A stretch of DNA of 54,440 bases, from contig DAIUKO010000010.1 in NCBI GenBank assembly GCA_036848175.1, positions 1 through 54,440 on the forward strand. Reading direction: 5' to 3'. This DNA comes from QHWF01 sp036848175 (GTDB lineage: Bacteria; Acidobacteriota; Vicinamibacteria; Vicinamibacterales; CAVVIG01). The translations under genes and the position numbers were made by a program. Below the pieces are notes generated by a model. That model did not search any database, had not been told where the DNA came from, and was given only the letters and a program-made list of their open reading frames with translations. This document shows positions 1 through 7,735 of the stretch, one piece after another; position 1 is the stretch's first letter; every line of letters starts with the position of its first letter.

Positions 1-868
1 AGGGCGCCTCGTCATGGCAGTTCGGGCACCAGCTGCCGGAGATGCTGACGATGACCACCTTGCCGCGGAATCGATCGTCGGTGTTGGCGACGATCTTCCC
101 GTTGAGATCCGGGAAGCTGAAACGGAACGGCTCGGACGGGTCCTTGACGCTGGTGAAGCGCGACGGATCGCTCGGGTCGGGAAGTCCTTTCGCGCGCGCC
201 ACGTCGGATCGGAACGCCGTCAGCGGATTGTCCTTGTTCTGAACGACCGCGAGCGTGCCGTCGGGCTGCGGCGTCAGCTCGAGCAGAAGTGGACGCGCGC
301 CGGAGAAATGACTCAGGACGAACGTGCCGCCGGTGTAGCGTCCCGTGAGCGCGCCGGTGTCGCCGTCGACGCGCAGGATCGCCGCGGAGATTTCGCCGCC
401 CGACTGCCGCACGATCAGCTGCCAGGCCGATTCGCCTTTCGAACTCTTGACTTGCACGTTCCACAGGCCGCCGATCGACGGGACGTCCGCCGCGTCGGCG
501 CTCACCGGCGTGAAGCGCTTCGCCTGGAACGGATACGGCGCGCCGCGAGTGCCGCGCGAGTACTGGCCCTCGAGACGTCCGTCCTTCAGCGTCGCTTCGA
601 GCTTCGTCTCGTACTCGTCGAAACTGAGCACCAGTGCACCGTTCGCGAAGCTGCCGGTCGTCGAGGTGACCTTCTCGTCGCCGTTGAAGAAGGACCCCTT
701 GGCAGCCGATCCGCTGCCGGCAAGCTCCAGCCGGAACGGCACCTCGAGGTTGTTGACGACGACGGTGGCGTCCCAGAGTCCGTTCAGCGACTGCGCATAC
801 GCGCGCGCCGGCAGCGACGCGAGTGCAACGAGCGCGGCGATCATCAATCGAGACAGGTTGGCTTTCAT
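1..868 (-). CDS. TlpA/thioredoxin-like secreted protein (3'-truncated by window edge)
   Basis: About 289 codons are visible and the C-terminus lies outside the window. The protein begins with a signal peptide (MKANLSRLMIAALVALASLP) followed by a beta-rich region of roughly 230 residues with two GLW-containing segments. A thioredoxin-like fold then starts with FRGKVVIVSISGSW and the motif WCPNC, whose cysteines are residues 281 and 284. This is the TlpA/AhpC arrangement of an exported thiol-disulfide reductase or redox chaperone; the exact partner is unknown. The start is the ATG at 868, which opens the signal peptide. The gene lies immediately behind a predicted cysteine-responsive attenuator (882-1044), an attractive match for a thiol-redox gene. 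The fold assignment is fairly safe, the physiological role is not. Confidence 0.85.
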   Translation of the reverse strand, partial: MKANLSRLMIAALVALASLPARAYAQSLNGLWDATVVVNNLEVPFRLELAGSGSAAKGSFFNGDEKVTSTTGSFANGALVLSFDEYETKLEATLKDGRLEGQYSRGTRGAPYPFQAKRFTPVSADAADVPSIGGLWNVQVKSSKGESAWQLIVRQSGGEISAAILRVDGDTGALTGRYTGGTFVLSHFSGARPLLLELTPQPDGTLAVVQNKDNPLTAFRSDVARAKGLPDPSDPSRFTSVKDPSEPFRFSFPDLNGKIVANTDDRFRGKVVIVSISGSWCPNCHDEAP

Positions 869-881
869 AACGCTCCAAACG

Positions 882-914
882 AAAAAAGCCCGGAAGGCAG
901 TGCGCCTTCCGGGC
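882..914 (-). terminator. Intrinsic terminator in the leader of the TlpA-like gene
   Basis: On the minus strand an 11-bp perfect stem (arm at 904-914 pairing with 888-898) is followed directly by six T residues (887-882), then by the ATG at 868. A canonical terminator between a promoter and its gene only makes sense as an attenuator. Confidence 0.85.
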
Positions 915-1009
915 CTGGGATCCGCTGGTTCGGTTCGTCTGACGTATGTATTTACGTGGAGGCGATCCGCATGAACGCAGCGCGACTCAGGCCGGAGGCA
1001 GCCCCGGCC
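882..1009 (-). promoter_or_regulatory. Predicted trp-type transcription attenuator responding to Cys codons
   Basis: Three alternative pairings can be drawn on the minus strand. Segment 1 (GGCCGG, 1009-1004) pairs with segment 2 (CCGGCC, within 999-990). Segment 2 (GCCTCCGGCC) can also pair with segment 3 (GGCCCGGAAGGC, 915-904), with two one-base bulges. Segment 3 can instead pair with segment 4 (898-888) to form the intrinsic terminator. Segment 1 starts just after the Cys codons of the leader ORF, so a ribosome stalled there would cover segment 1, free segment 2 to capture segment 3, and let transcription continue. Structures are read by eye, without energy calculation. Confidence 0.65.
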
Positions 1010-1044
1010 CAACAACACGAGCACGCGCAGCAGATCGAATTCAC
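952..1044 (-). CDS. Cysteine-rich leader peptide (30 aa)
   Basis: A GTG-initiated 30-codon ORF ends in TAA. Residues 4-12 read ICCACSCCW, so five of seven consecutive codons (5 to 11) are Cys, followed by Trp. A weak Shine-Dalgarno (AAGGG) lies just upstream and a sigma-70-like promoter sits immediately before it. The ORF precedes mutually exclusive hairpins and a terminator, so it is best read as a regulatory leader rather than a functional protein. Poly-cysteine upstream ORFs that sense cysteine supply are known in mycobacteria; homology to those is not claimed. The alternative, chance Cys clustering, is disfavoured by the matching RNA architecture. Confidence 0.65.
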   Translation of the reverse strand: MNSICCACSCCWAGAASGLSRAAFMRIAST

Positions 1045-1054
1045 GTCGCCCTTA

Positions 1055-1084
1055 TTTATCGTCGCGAAGGTGACGCCGAGTCAA
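1055..1084 (-). promoter_or_regulatory. Sigma-70-type promoter of the attenuated leader
   Basis: On the minus strand TTGACT (1084-1079) is separated by 18 bp from GATAAA (1060-1055), preceded by an A-tract that may act as an UP-element. The predicted start lies only a few bases before the GTG at 1044, so the leader ORF would have an extremely short 5' UTR. Confidence 0.6.
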
Positions 1085-1136
1085 CTTTTTTCTCGGGCGC
1101 CGGGCGGGCAAGGCCCCCGTAACATAAGATGGCGAG

Positions 1137-2060
1137 GTGCGACGAGGCCTCCCGATCGGTGTCCTGTTGTGGGCGGCCGCGATCGCCATTCTCGCGTCTC
1201 AACAGCCGCCGATCCGGGACGATCGGCTGTTTCAATCCGGCATCGACGTCATCAGCATCACGGCGACGGTCACCGACAAGGACGGTCGCCCGGTCACCGG
1301 TCTCGGACGCGACGTGTTCGAGGTCTACGAAGACAGCGTGCTCCAGAAGGTGACCCAGTTCACGAACGAGCGGGTGCCGGTGAGCCTCGGCGTGCTCCTC
1401 GACGTCAGCGACAGCATGTTCGGCAAGCGCCTCCAGGACGCGCGCGCGGCGGTCGATCGGTTCTTGTTCGAGCTCCTCGACGAGACCGACGAGTTCTTCA
1501 TCCTCGGCTTCAACCATCAGCCGCGGACGCTGACCGGATGGACGCACGTGCCGGAGGAGGTGCGGCGCGCGCTCGACGGGATCAAACCGTTCGGCGGCAC
1601 GGCGGTCTACGACGCCGTGATCGAATCGCTGCCGATGATCGAGCGGCGCTCGCGGCAACGGGCCGCGCTGCTCGTCATCTCCGACGGCGCCGACACGGCG
1701 AGCACGGCGAACCTTCGCGACGTGCGGACGGCGCTGCACCGCAGCGACGCGTTCGTCTACGCGATCGCCATCGACTCGCCGGAGCGGCAGGCGATCAACA
1801 CGCGCGTCAACCCGCAGGCGCTGCGCGAGATCACGGCGGAGAGCGGCGGACACACCGAAGTGGTCCAGAACACGACGCAGTTGAACGACGCGACCGCACG
1901 GATCGCCGAAGAGCTCAACAGCCAGTACGTCCTCGGCTACACCTCGTCGCGCGGCGCCGACGGCCAGTTCCACAGCATCCGTGTGCGCGCACCCGGCACC
2001 GACTATCGGGTCCGGGCGCGCACCGGCTACGTCGCCTCGCCGCACCGCAATAATCGCTAG
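1137..2060 (+). CDS. VWA domain protein of the acidobacterial VWFA-related family
   Basis: 307 residues with an N-terminal hydrophobic export signal (LPIGVLLWAAAIAILAS). A short beta-rich segment (about 35-80; VTDKDGRPVTGL, FEVYEDSV) matches the pre-domain usual in acidobacterial VWFA-related proteins. The von Willebrand A domain follows (about 81-280) with a complete MIDAS DxSxS (DVSDS, residues 89-93) and a downstream GGTAVYDA segment. Such secreted proteins are abundant in Acidobacteriota and are thought to mediate metal-dependent adhesion or complex assembly. GTG at 1137 gives the signal peptide directly. The gene is divergent from the attenuated TlpA-like unit. Confidence 0.85.
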   Translation: MRRGLPIGVLLWAAAIAILASQQPPIRDDRLFQSGIDVISITATVTDKDGRPVTGLGRDVFEVYEDSVLQKVTQFTNERVPVSLGVLLDVSDSMFGKRLQDARAAVDRFLFELLDETDEFFILGFNHQPRTLTGWTHVPEEVRRALDGIKPFGGTAVYDAVIESLPMIERRSRQRAALLVISDGADTASTANLRDVRTALHRSDAFVYAIAIDSPERQAINTRVNPQALREITAESGGHTEVVQNTTQLNDATARIAEELNSQYVLGYTSSRGADGQFHSIRVRAPGTDYRVRARTGYVASPHRNNR

Positions 2061-2087
2061 CGGGCGCCGGTCCGGCCGATCGCCGAC

Positions 2088-2104
2088 AGTTGACTCAGTC
2101 AACT
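2088..2104. promoter_or_regulatory. 17-bp perfect palindrome, probable MarR operator
   Basis: AGTTGACT-C-AGTCAACT is a perfect inverted repeat 23 bp before the MarR-GNAT start codon. It contains the -35 hexamer of the predicted promoter, a placement typical of autorepression by a dimeric MarR protein. Confidence 0.65.
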
Positions 2105-2118
2105 AATCGCCGGACAAT
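2090..2118 (+). promoter_or_regulatory. Promoter of the MarR-GNAT gene, leaderless configuration
   Basis: TTGACT (2090-2095) and GACAAT (2113-2118) are 17 bp apart. Transcription would start at about 2125, so the ATG at 2127 is essentially the mRNA 5' end and no Shine-Dalgarno is present. Confidence 0.55.
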
Positions 2119-2126
2119 CTCGGCCG

Positions 2127-3062
2127 ATGGCTCCCACTGCCCCTCCGTCGCGCCGGACGATTGACGCCGTGCGCGGCTTCAACCGCTTCTACACGCGCCA
2201 GATTGGCGTGCTCGGCGAACACGTCTTCGAGAGTCCGTTCTCGCTCAGCGAGACGCGGGTCCTCTACGAGCTGGCGCACCGGGATGGTCCGACGGCGAGC
2301 GATCTCGGGAAGGATCTCGGGCTCGATGCCGGGTACTTGAGCCGCATGCTCCGCCGCCTCGAAGCGAAACGGCTGATCGCGCGCACGTCATCGCCGACCG
2401 ACGGCCGTCAAACGCACTTGCGCCTTACCGCGCTCGGGCGCACCGCATTCGCGCCGCTCGAGAGCCGCGCCCGGTCGGAAGTCGGGTCGATGCTTGGACG
2501 ATTGTCCCCAGTCGAGCGCCGGCAGGTGGTCGACGCGATGTCGACGATCGAGCGCGCGCTGCGAGGGCACGCGGCCGCACGCGCGCCCTACGTGCTGCGC
2601 GCGCACAAGCCGGGCGACATCGGATGGGTCGTCCACCGCCACGGCACGCTCTACGCGCAGGAGTGGGGCTACGACGCGACCTTCGAAGCGCTGGTCGCGC
2701 GGATCGCCGCGGATTTCATCGATCACTTCGATCCGGCGCGCGATCGCTGCTGGATCGCGGAGAAGGACGGCGCGATCGTCGGATCGGTGTTCGTGGTGGC
2801 GAAGTCGAAGACGGTCGCGAAGCTGCGCATGCTGCTCGTCGAGCCGAGCGCGCGCGGCCTGGGCATCGGCGGGCGGCTCGTCGACGAGTGCGTCCGCTTC
2901 GCGCGCGCGGCCGGCTATCGCATGCTGACGCTGTGGACGCACAGTCAGCTCACCGCCGCGCGCCGCCTCTATCAGCAGGCCGGCTTCACGCGCACGCATG
3001 CGCAGCCGGTTCACAGCTTTGGCAAGGATCTCGTCGACGAAATCTGGGAATTACGCCTCTAA
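2127..3062 (+). CDS. MarR-family regulator fused to GNAT N-acetyltransferase
   Basis: 311 residues. Residues about 1-150 form a MarR winged helix-turn-helix (GPTASDLGKDLGLDAGYLSRML recognition region, then a wing with SPTDGRQTHLRLT). Residues about 155-311 form a GNAT acetyltransferase with the acetyl-CoA loop (ARGLGIGGRLVDECV) and the C-terminal LTLWTHSQLTAARRLYQQAGF motif. This two-domain architecture is known in many bacteria and suggests a regulator that also acetylates a small molecule or protein. The palindrome over its own -35 suggests autoregulation. The 3' end overlaps the convergent VOC gene by 4 bp. Confidence 0.9.
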   Translation: MAPTAPPSRRTIDAVRGFNRFYTRQIGVLGEHVFESPFSLSETRVLYELAHRDGPTASDLGKDLGLDAGYLSRMLRRLEAKRLIARTSSPTDGRQTHLRLTALGRTAFAPLESRARSEVGSMLGRLSPVERRQVVDAMSTIERALRGHAAARAPYVLRAHKPGDIGWVVHRHGTLYAQEWGYDATFEALVARIAADFIDHFDPARDRCWIAEKDGAIVGSVFVVAKSKTVAKLRMLLVEPSARGLGIGGRLVDECVRFARAAGYRMLTLWTHSQLTAARRLYQQAGFTRTHAQPVHSFGKDLVDEIWELRL

Positions 3063-3451
3063 CGCGCCACTTCGCTCATCAAACCGACTGGATTGCGATC
3101 CACGTCGCGGAGAAACGCCATCCACAGGTCGGCGTGCGGCAGCTTCGCGATGAGATGCGGCGGGCTGTCGAACTCGACGCCGCGCGCCGTCAGCGTCGCG
3201 ACCGCCTGCTGGATATCGTCCACCTTGTAATAGATGATGGACGCGGGATGATCGTATTCGGGCCGCTCGGGCAGCGACAGCATCAGACGGACGCCGCCGC
3301 AGTCGAAGAAGGCCATCGTCGGCGGCGCCTCGAAGAGGAGCCGCATGCCGAGCGTGTCGCGGTAGAAGGCCACCGCGCGCGCCAGGTCGTGCACGTTCAC
3401 CGCGATCTGCCCGATGGTCGAGAGTCCGAAGCCGTCTGCCACTGTCGTCAT
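3059..3451 (-). CDS. VOC family protein (glyoxalase/dioxygenase fold)
   Basis: 130 residues with the paired beta-alpha-beta-beta-beta modules of the vicinal oxygen chelate fold: IGQIAVNVHDLARAVAFYRDTLGM at the N-terminus and a second module around YYKVDDIQQAVATLTARGV. Candidate metal ligands include His19 (NVHD) and acidic residues late in each module. Members are glyoxalase I-like isomerases, extradiol dioxygenases or drug-binding proteins; the substrate cannot be read here. AGGAG lies ahead of the ATG. It is divergent from a MarR gene across a perfect palindrome, so it is a likely target of that regulator. Confidence 0.85.
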   Translation of the reverse strand: MTTVADGFGLSTIGQIAVNVHDLARAVAFYRDTLGMRLLFEAPPTMAFFDCGGVRLMLSLPERPEYDHPASIIYYKVDDIQQAVATLTARGVEFDSPPHLIAKLPHADLWMAFLRDVDRNPVGLMSEVAR

Positions 3452-3483
3452 CGCTCCTGCCTTCCCCCGGCGTGCTATATTCG

Positions 3484-3498
3484 TTTAGCCAGGCTAAA
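3484..3498. promoter_or_regulatory. 15-bp palindromic operator between VOC and marR genes
   Basis: TTTAGCC-A-GGCTAAA is a perfect inverted repeat in the 61-bp divergent intergenic region. A TATAGC -10-like hexamer for the VOC gene lies just beyond it on the minus side, so bound protein could block both promoters. Confidence 0.6.
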
Positions 3499-3512
3499 TA
3501 ACTACTTAGCAC

Positions 3513-3943
3513 ATGCAAATATCTGACGTCAACCACGCGATTGCCAACCGCCTCCATTCGGCGGCGATTCACCTGCTCCGCCGCCTGCGCCGCCAGGACC
3601 AAGCAATGGGCCTCTCGGCGGCGCGCGCCTCCGCCCTGTCGGTGATCGTCTTCGGCGGACCGGTGACGATCGGCGACCTCGCCCACGCCGAGCACGTGAG
3701 CGCGCCGACGATGACGCGGCTCGTCGTCGGCATGGAGCGCGACGGACTGGTCCGGCGCGAGGACGACGCGCGCGACGGCCGCATCGTCTGGCTGAAGCCG
3801 ACGACCAAGGGGGCGCGGATCCTGCACGAGGGCCGGCGCCGGCGTGTCGCCGCGCTGGCGGCGGAGTTGGCCACGCTGCCGGATCGCGATCGTCAGACGC
3901 TGGCGTCGGCGTCGGAAATCCTGGAACGGCTGCTGCGGGCCGC
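3513..3943 (+). CDS. MarR-family transcriptional regulator (3' end in assembly gap)
   Basis: 143 codons are visible before the run of Ns. The winged helix domain is clear: VTIGDLAHAEHVSAPTMTRL (helix-turn-helix), then VRREDDARDGRIVWLKPT (wing) and a C-terminal dimerisation helix (RDRQTLASASEILERLL). MarR proteins are usually 140-160 residues, so only a few residues are missing. It probably regulates itself and the divergent VOC gene through the palindrome at 3484-3498. The apparent continuation of this frame through the Ns into the M23 gene is an artefact of the 100-base spacer. Confidence 0.88.
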
Positions 3944-4043
3944 NNNNNNNNNNNNNNNNNNNNNNNNNNNNNNNNNNNNNNNNNNNNNNNNNNNNNNNNN
4001 NNNNNNNNNNNNNNNNNNNNNNNNNNNNNNNNNNNNNNNNNNN
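3944..4043. other. Assembly gap (100 Ns)
   Basis: Exactly 100 Ns, a conventional spacer for a gap of unknown length. The first bases after it contain a GGTCAGACC palindrome (4050-4058) in the same context as the array at 50265-50385, so a tandem repeat may have broken the assembly. Confidence 0.98.
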
Positions 4044-4859
4044 AGTCGCGGTCAGACCGGCGGGCTGGTGGTGGCGGCGAAGTCGCGGGCCGTGCAGCCC
4101 GGCGAGCTGGTCGTATTGACCATCACCGCTTCCGTGGATCTCGATCGCGTGCGCGTCCGCGCGTTCGGTCGGGACGTCGCGGCCTTTCCAGCAGCATCGT
4201 CGAGCGCCACGGAATGGCAGGCGCTGGTCGGAATCGATCTCGATGTGAAGGCGGGCACCTATCCTGTCGCGATCGACGCCGATGCCGGCCGACTGAGGAC
4301 GACGTACGAATTGATGGTCATGTCGAAGCGCTTCCCGACCAGGCGGTTGACGGTCGATGAATCGTTCGTCAATCCGCCGCCTTCCGAGCAGGCGCGCATC
4401 GAGCAGGAAACGAAACTGATCAACGACGCGTACCGCGCGCCGGCGCCGGAGCGATTGTGGAACGGTCCGTTCGTCCGGCCGGTTGCGGAGGCGGCGAACA
4501 GCCGCTTCGGAACGCGAAGTATTTTCAACGGCGTCCCGCGCAGTCCGCACGGCGGCGCAGACTTCCTCAGTCCCGCCGGCACGCCGATTCACGCGCCCAA
4601 CAGCGGCCGCATCGTCGTCGCGCGCCCGCTGTATTTTTCCGGCAACACCGTGATCATCGATCATGGCCTCGGCGTGTTCTCGCTGCTCGCGCACATGGCG
4701 GAGATGGACGTTCACGAAGGCGACCGCGTCTCGGCCGGCCAGGTCGTCGGCCGCGTCGGCGCAACCGGCCGGGTCACCGGTCCGCATCTGCACTGGGCGG
4801 TGCGCGCGAACGCCGCGCGCGTGGATCCGATCTCGCTGCTCGCGGTACTGGGGAAATAG
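4044..4859 (+). CDS. M23 family metallopeptidase (5'-truncated by gap)
   Basis: 271 residues remain; the start and presumably a signal peptide lie in the gap. An N-terminal Ig-like beta domain (about 5-95; AKSRAVQPGELVVLTI) is followed by a linker and a LytM/M23 domain with the zinc motifs HGGADF and GPHLHWAV (HxH), plus the usual GNTVIIDHGLGVFSLLAHM core. These enzymes cut peptidoglycan cross-links in the periplasm; all zinc ligands seem present, so it should be an active endopeptidase rather than an NlpD-type activator. It converges on the hybrid kinase gene. Confidence 0.88.
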   Translation, partial: SRGQTGGLVVAAKSRAVQPGELVVLTITASVDLDRVRVRAFGRDVAAFPAASSSATEWQALVGIDLDVKAGTYPVAIDADAGRLRTTYELMVMSKRFPTRRLTVDESFVNPPPSEQARIEQETKLINDAYRAPAPERLWNGPFVRPVAEAANSRFGTRSIFNGVPRSPHGGADFLSPAGTPIHAPNSGRIVVARPLYFSGNTVIIDHGLGVFSLLAHMAEMDVHEGDRVSAGQVVGRVGATGRVTGPHLHWAVRANAARVDPISLLAVLGK

Positions 4860-4890
4860 CGAAGGTCCGCTCAGAGCCTCGCGATCGGTG

Positions 4891-7527
4891 TCACGACCGA
4901 TGCGGGGCGCCTGGTCCCGCGACCATAGCGATCGTGGCGATCAGTTCCTCGACGTCGACCGGCTTGGACAAATGCGCCTCGAAGCCGGACGCCAGCGATC
5001 GTTCGCGGTCCTCGCGGCGCGCGTACGCCGACAACGCCACGGCCGGTACAAGGCCGCCGCGTTCCGGCGTCCGTCCGCGCACCTGCTCCATCATCTCGAA
5101 GCCGTCCAGGCCCGGCATCGCGATATCGGTGATGATGATGTCGGGCACTTCTTGATCGAGCGCGTCGAGGCAGGCCGCGCCCGATGACGTCACCATCACC
5201 TGCATCCCGTGCTCGCGCAGCAGCTCCGCCAGCAGCTCGCGCGTGTCGCGATCGTCGTCCACGACCAGCGCGCGCAGGCCGTCGAGCGCGGGCAGCGCAT
5301 CGCGGCGGTTCGCCGCCGCGGTATCGCGCGCGTTGGTCACGGCCGGCCGATCCGCGTTCGTCGCCGGCAGCAGGATCCGGAAGGTGGATCCCAATCCGCG
5401 GCCCGGACTCGCGACATCAACGCTGCCGCCGTGCGATTCGACGATGTGGCGGACGATGGCGAGCCCGAGGCCGAGGCCGGTATGCGCGCGGGTCATGCCG
5501 CTGTCGCCCTGCCGGAACCGGTCGAACACGTACGGGAGCACGTCCGGATCGATCCCTTCCCCGGTGTCCGTCACCGCGACCGCCACGTGCCCGTCCATCC
5601 GCGCGACGCTGACGGTCACACGGCCGCCGCGCGGCGTGAACTTGATCGCGTTCGCGAGCAGATTCCAGACGACTTGCTGCAGCCGGGCGGCATCGCCGAG
5701 CACGAGCCCGGCGTCGCCGGCCGCGCACACCTCGACGAGGATCCCTTTCGCGGTCGCCGCCAGCTGCACGGCCTCGACCGCCGCGTCGATCGCCACCGCG
5801 AGGCGCAGCGGCTGGACGTCGAGCCGGAACTGGCCGCGGATGATCCGCGACAGATCGAGCAGATCCTCGACGAGGCCGAGCTGCGCCATGGCATTGCGCT
5901 CGATCACTTCGAACGCGCGCGTCATCTTGGCCTCGCTGAGCGTGCCGGTGCGCAGCATGCGGGCCCAACCGAGGACCGCATTGAGCGGTGTGCGGAGCTC
6001 GTGCGACAACGTCGCGAGGAATTCGTCTTTGGCGCGGTTGGCCGCGTTCGCCTGCCGGTAAGCGCGCGCGTTGTCCACCGCGAGCGCCGAGCGGTAGGCA
6101 ATGTCCTGCGCGAACGCGAAGTCCGAGGCCGTGTAACGGACGCCCGATTGCGCGCTCACGAACGTGATCGCGCCGAGCGTGCGCCCGTGGACGGCCATCG
6201 GGACGCAGATGTACGAACGAATCGCCAGCTCGCGCAGCGCGCGGAGATGCGCGTCGTCGCGCGCGCTCTGGACGAGCATCGCGTCGGTGACGTCGGCGAT
6301 CATCACCGGCGCCCCGGTGCGAATCGCGTGTGCGATGGTGCCGGGCGACTCCGCCGTGTCTGGATAGCGCTCGCGGAACGTTCGCACGAGATCGACTTTC
6401 GCCGGGTCGACATGCGCGACCGCGAGGCGCCGCGTCGTCCCCTGATCGTCGATGATGTCGACGGCACACCAGTCGGCCATGTGAGGGACGGCCAGGCTCG
6501 CCACCGTGCGCAGCGTCGCCTCGTAGTCAAGAGAGCTGGCGAGCGCGGCCCCGGCCTCCGCGAGGTATCTCGTCTGTTGATTCGTCCGTTCGGTGTCGTC
6601 GCGAGTTCGCCGCCGTTCTTCGTAGAGCTCCGCCGCGGCAATGGCCGCAGCGGACATGGTGCCGAGCGCTCGCGCCGTCTGGACCTCGACTTCGCTGAAC
6701 GTATGACGTGAGCGGTAGTAGAACACCAGCGTGCCGCTCGTCCGTCTGTTGATCGTCAGCGGGACCGCGAGCATCGATCGAATCCCTTCTTCACGATAGG
6801 CATCGAGCCGATGCTGGAGCCTCGGCATCGTGTCGACCTGTTCGACCAGCAGCAGTTCGGTGAACGCCGCGGCGGCCGCCTGACTGTCTTGGTACACGTC
6901 GATGACCCGCGTGCTGAACCGGTCAGACAGGCCAAACGACGCACCGATGTGCCAGCTGCCGACCGCCCCATCGTGGCGCCAGACGGCGTAACCGTCGGCT
7001 GGGATCAGCGTGCGCGCGAGGACGATCACCGCCGGCATCATGTCGGTGAGCTTCGGCGATCCGAACAACGTCCCGGACGCCGCGACCAGCGCGACCAGGC
7101 GCTGCTGTAAGTCGGTTTGGTGCGCGTCGGCCACGGCGAGGGCCGCGTCCGCCCGGCGTCGATCGCTGATGTCGCGCGCGATCGTCGTCAGGCCGATCAC
7201 ACGCAACTGCTCGTCGCGAACCGCTGCGACCGTCAACGACACCGGAACGCGGGAGCCATCCTTGCGCAGACGCTCTGTCTCGTAGCCGTCGACCAGGTCT
7301 CCGTGCCGGATGCGCACCGCAACGGCTTCTTCTTCAGACTGCCGATCGAGAGGAATGATGAGCCTGCGCGGCTGGCCTACGGCTTCGTCGGGGGCATAGC
7401 CGAAGATTCTTTCGGCCGAGCGATTCCACGTCAGGATGACGCCATTCACGTCCTCGGCGACAATCGCGTCGTCGGACGACTCGATGATCGCGGCGAGCTG
7501 CGCGGACGCGTCGAGAATCGCAGCCAT
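4891..7527 (-). CDS. Hybrid sensor histidine kinase/response regulator (PAS-GAF-GAF-HK-REC)
   Basis: 878 residues, no transmembrane segment, so cytoplasmic. Domains: PAS (about 8-125), GAF (about 140-300), GAF (about 320-490), HisKA with SHELRTP (phosphorylatable His509), HATPase with N box NLLANAIKF (from 622), DTGEGID and GLGLGLA boxes, then a C-terminal receiver (about 752-870) with the acidic triad DDD (757-759), phospho-acceptor Asp801 and Lys855. All catalytic residues are present, so phosphotransfer within the protein is expected. The output partner is not evident; the neighbourhood holds a second kinase and a degenerate receiver. The start is an ATG preceded by TAAAAT, a plausible -10. 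Confidence 0.93.
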   Translation of the reverse strand: MAAILDASAQLAAIIESSDDAIVAEDVNGVILTWNRSAERIFGYAPDEAVGQPRRLIIPLDRQSEEEAVAVRIRHGDLVDGYETERLRKDGSRVPVSLTVAAVRDEQLRVIGLTTIARDISDRRRADAALAVADAHQTDLQQRLVALVAASGTLFGSPKLTDMMPAVIVLARTLIPADGYAVWRHDGAVGSWHIGASFGLSDRFSTRVIDVYQDSQAAAAAFTELLLVEQVDTMPRLQHRLDAYREEGIRSMLAVPLTINRRTSGTLVFYYRSRHTFSEVEVQTARALGTMSAAAIAAAELYEERRRTRDDTERTNQQTRYLAEAGAALASSLDYEATLRTVASLAVPHMADWCAVDIIDDQGTTRRLAVAHVDPAKVDLVRTFRERYPDTAESPGTIAHAIRTGAPVMIADVTDAMLVQSARDDAHLRALRELAIRSYICVPMAVHGRTLGAITFVSAQSGVRYTASDFAFAQDIAYRSALAVDNARAYRQANAANRAKDEFLATLSHELRTPLNAVLGWARMLRTGTLSEAKMTRAFEVIERNAMAQLGLVEDLLDLSRIIRGQFRLDVQPLRLAVAIDAAVEAVQLAATAKGILVEVCAAGDAGLVLGDAARLQQVVWNLLANAIKFTPRGGRVTVSVARMDGHVAVAVTDTGEGIDPDVLPYVFDRFRQGDSGMTRAHTGLGLGLAIVRHIVESHGGSVDVASPGRGLGSTFRILLPATNADRPAVTNARDTAAANRRDALPALDGLRALVVDDDRDTRELLAELLREHGMQVMVTSSGAACLDALDQEVPDIIITDIAMPGLDGFEMMEQVRGRTPERGGLVPAVALSAYARREDRERSLASGFEAHLSKPVDVEELIATIAMVAGPGAPHRS

Positions 7528-7700
7528 GTTGTTGCTGCATTTTATCGCCCCCTAACGCATGGCGGGCGTTTCGGAACGAACGCCGATGGTCGAGGTTGCG
7601 CAAGTTTTTTCCGAACAGTGTCAGCTCTGCATGAGCGCCGTCGCGAGACATGACACGAAGCGCCGATGCCGAGCCATACCTCCGTCATGTGACGGCATGG

Positions 7701-7721
7701 TTCAACTTGGTATTCAACTTG
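7701..7721. repeat. Direct repeat TTCAACTTG x2, 12-bp period
   Basis: Two identical 9-mers (7701-7709, 7713-7721) stand just upstream of the small gene at 7736, in the only noncoding stretch of the signalling island. The spacing resembles tandem response-regulator half sites, but no regulator can be named. Confidence 0.4.
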
Positions 7722-7735
7722 CCATACAGAGGAGC

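Noticed and set aside
14..2053. Very long open frame on the plus strand covering the TlpA-like and VWA regions
   Set aside because: It is Arg/Ala-rich translation of the wrong frame, typical of high-GC DNA; the genuine genes have signal peptides and motifs in other frames.
3513..4859. A single 448-codon MarR-M23 fusion protein
   Set aside because: The frame continues only through 100 Ns of unknown true length; the two halves are unrelated families and belong to separate genes.
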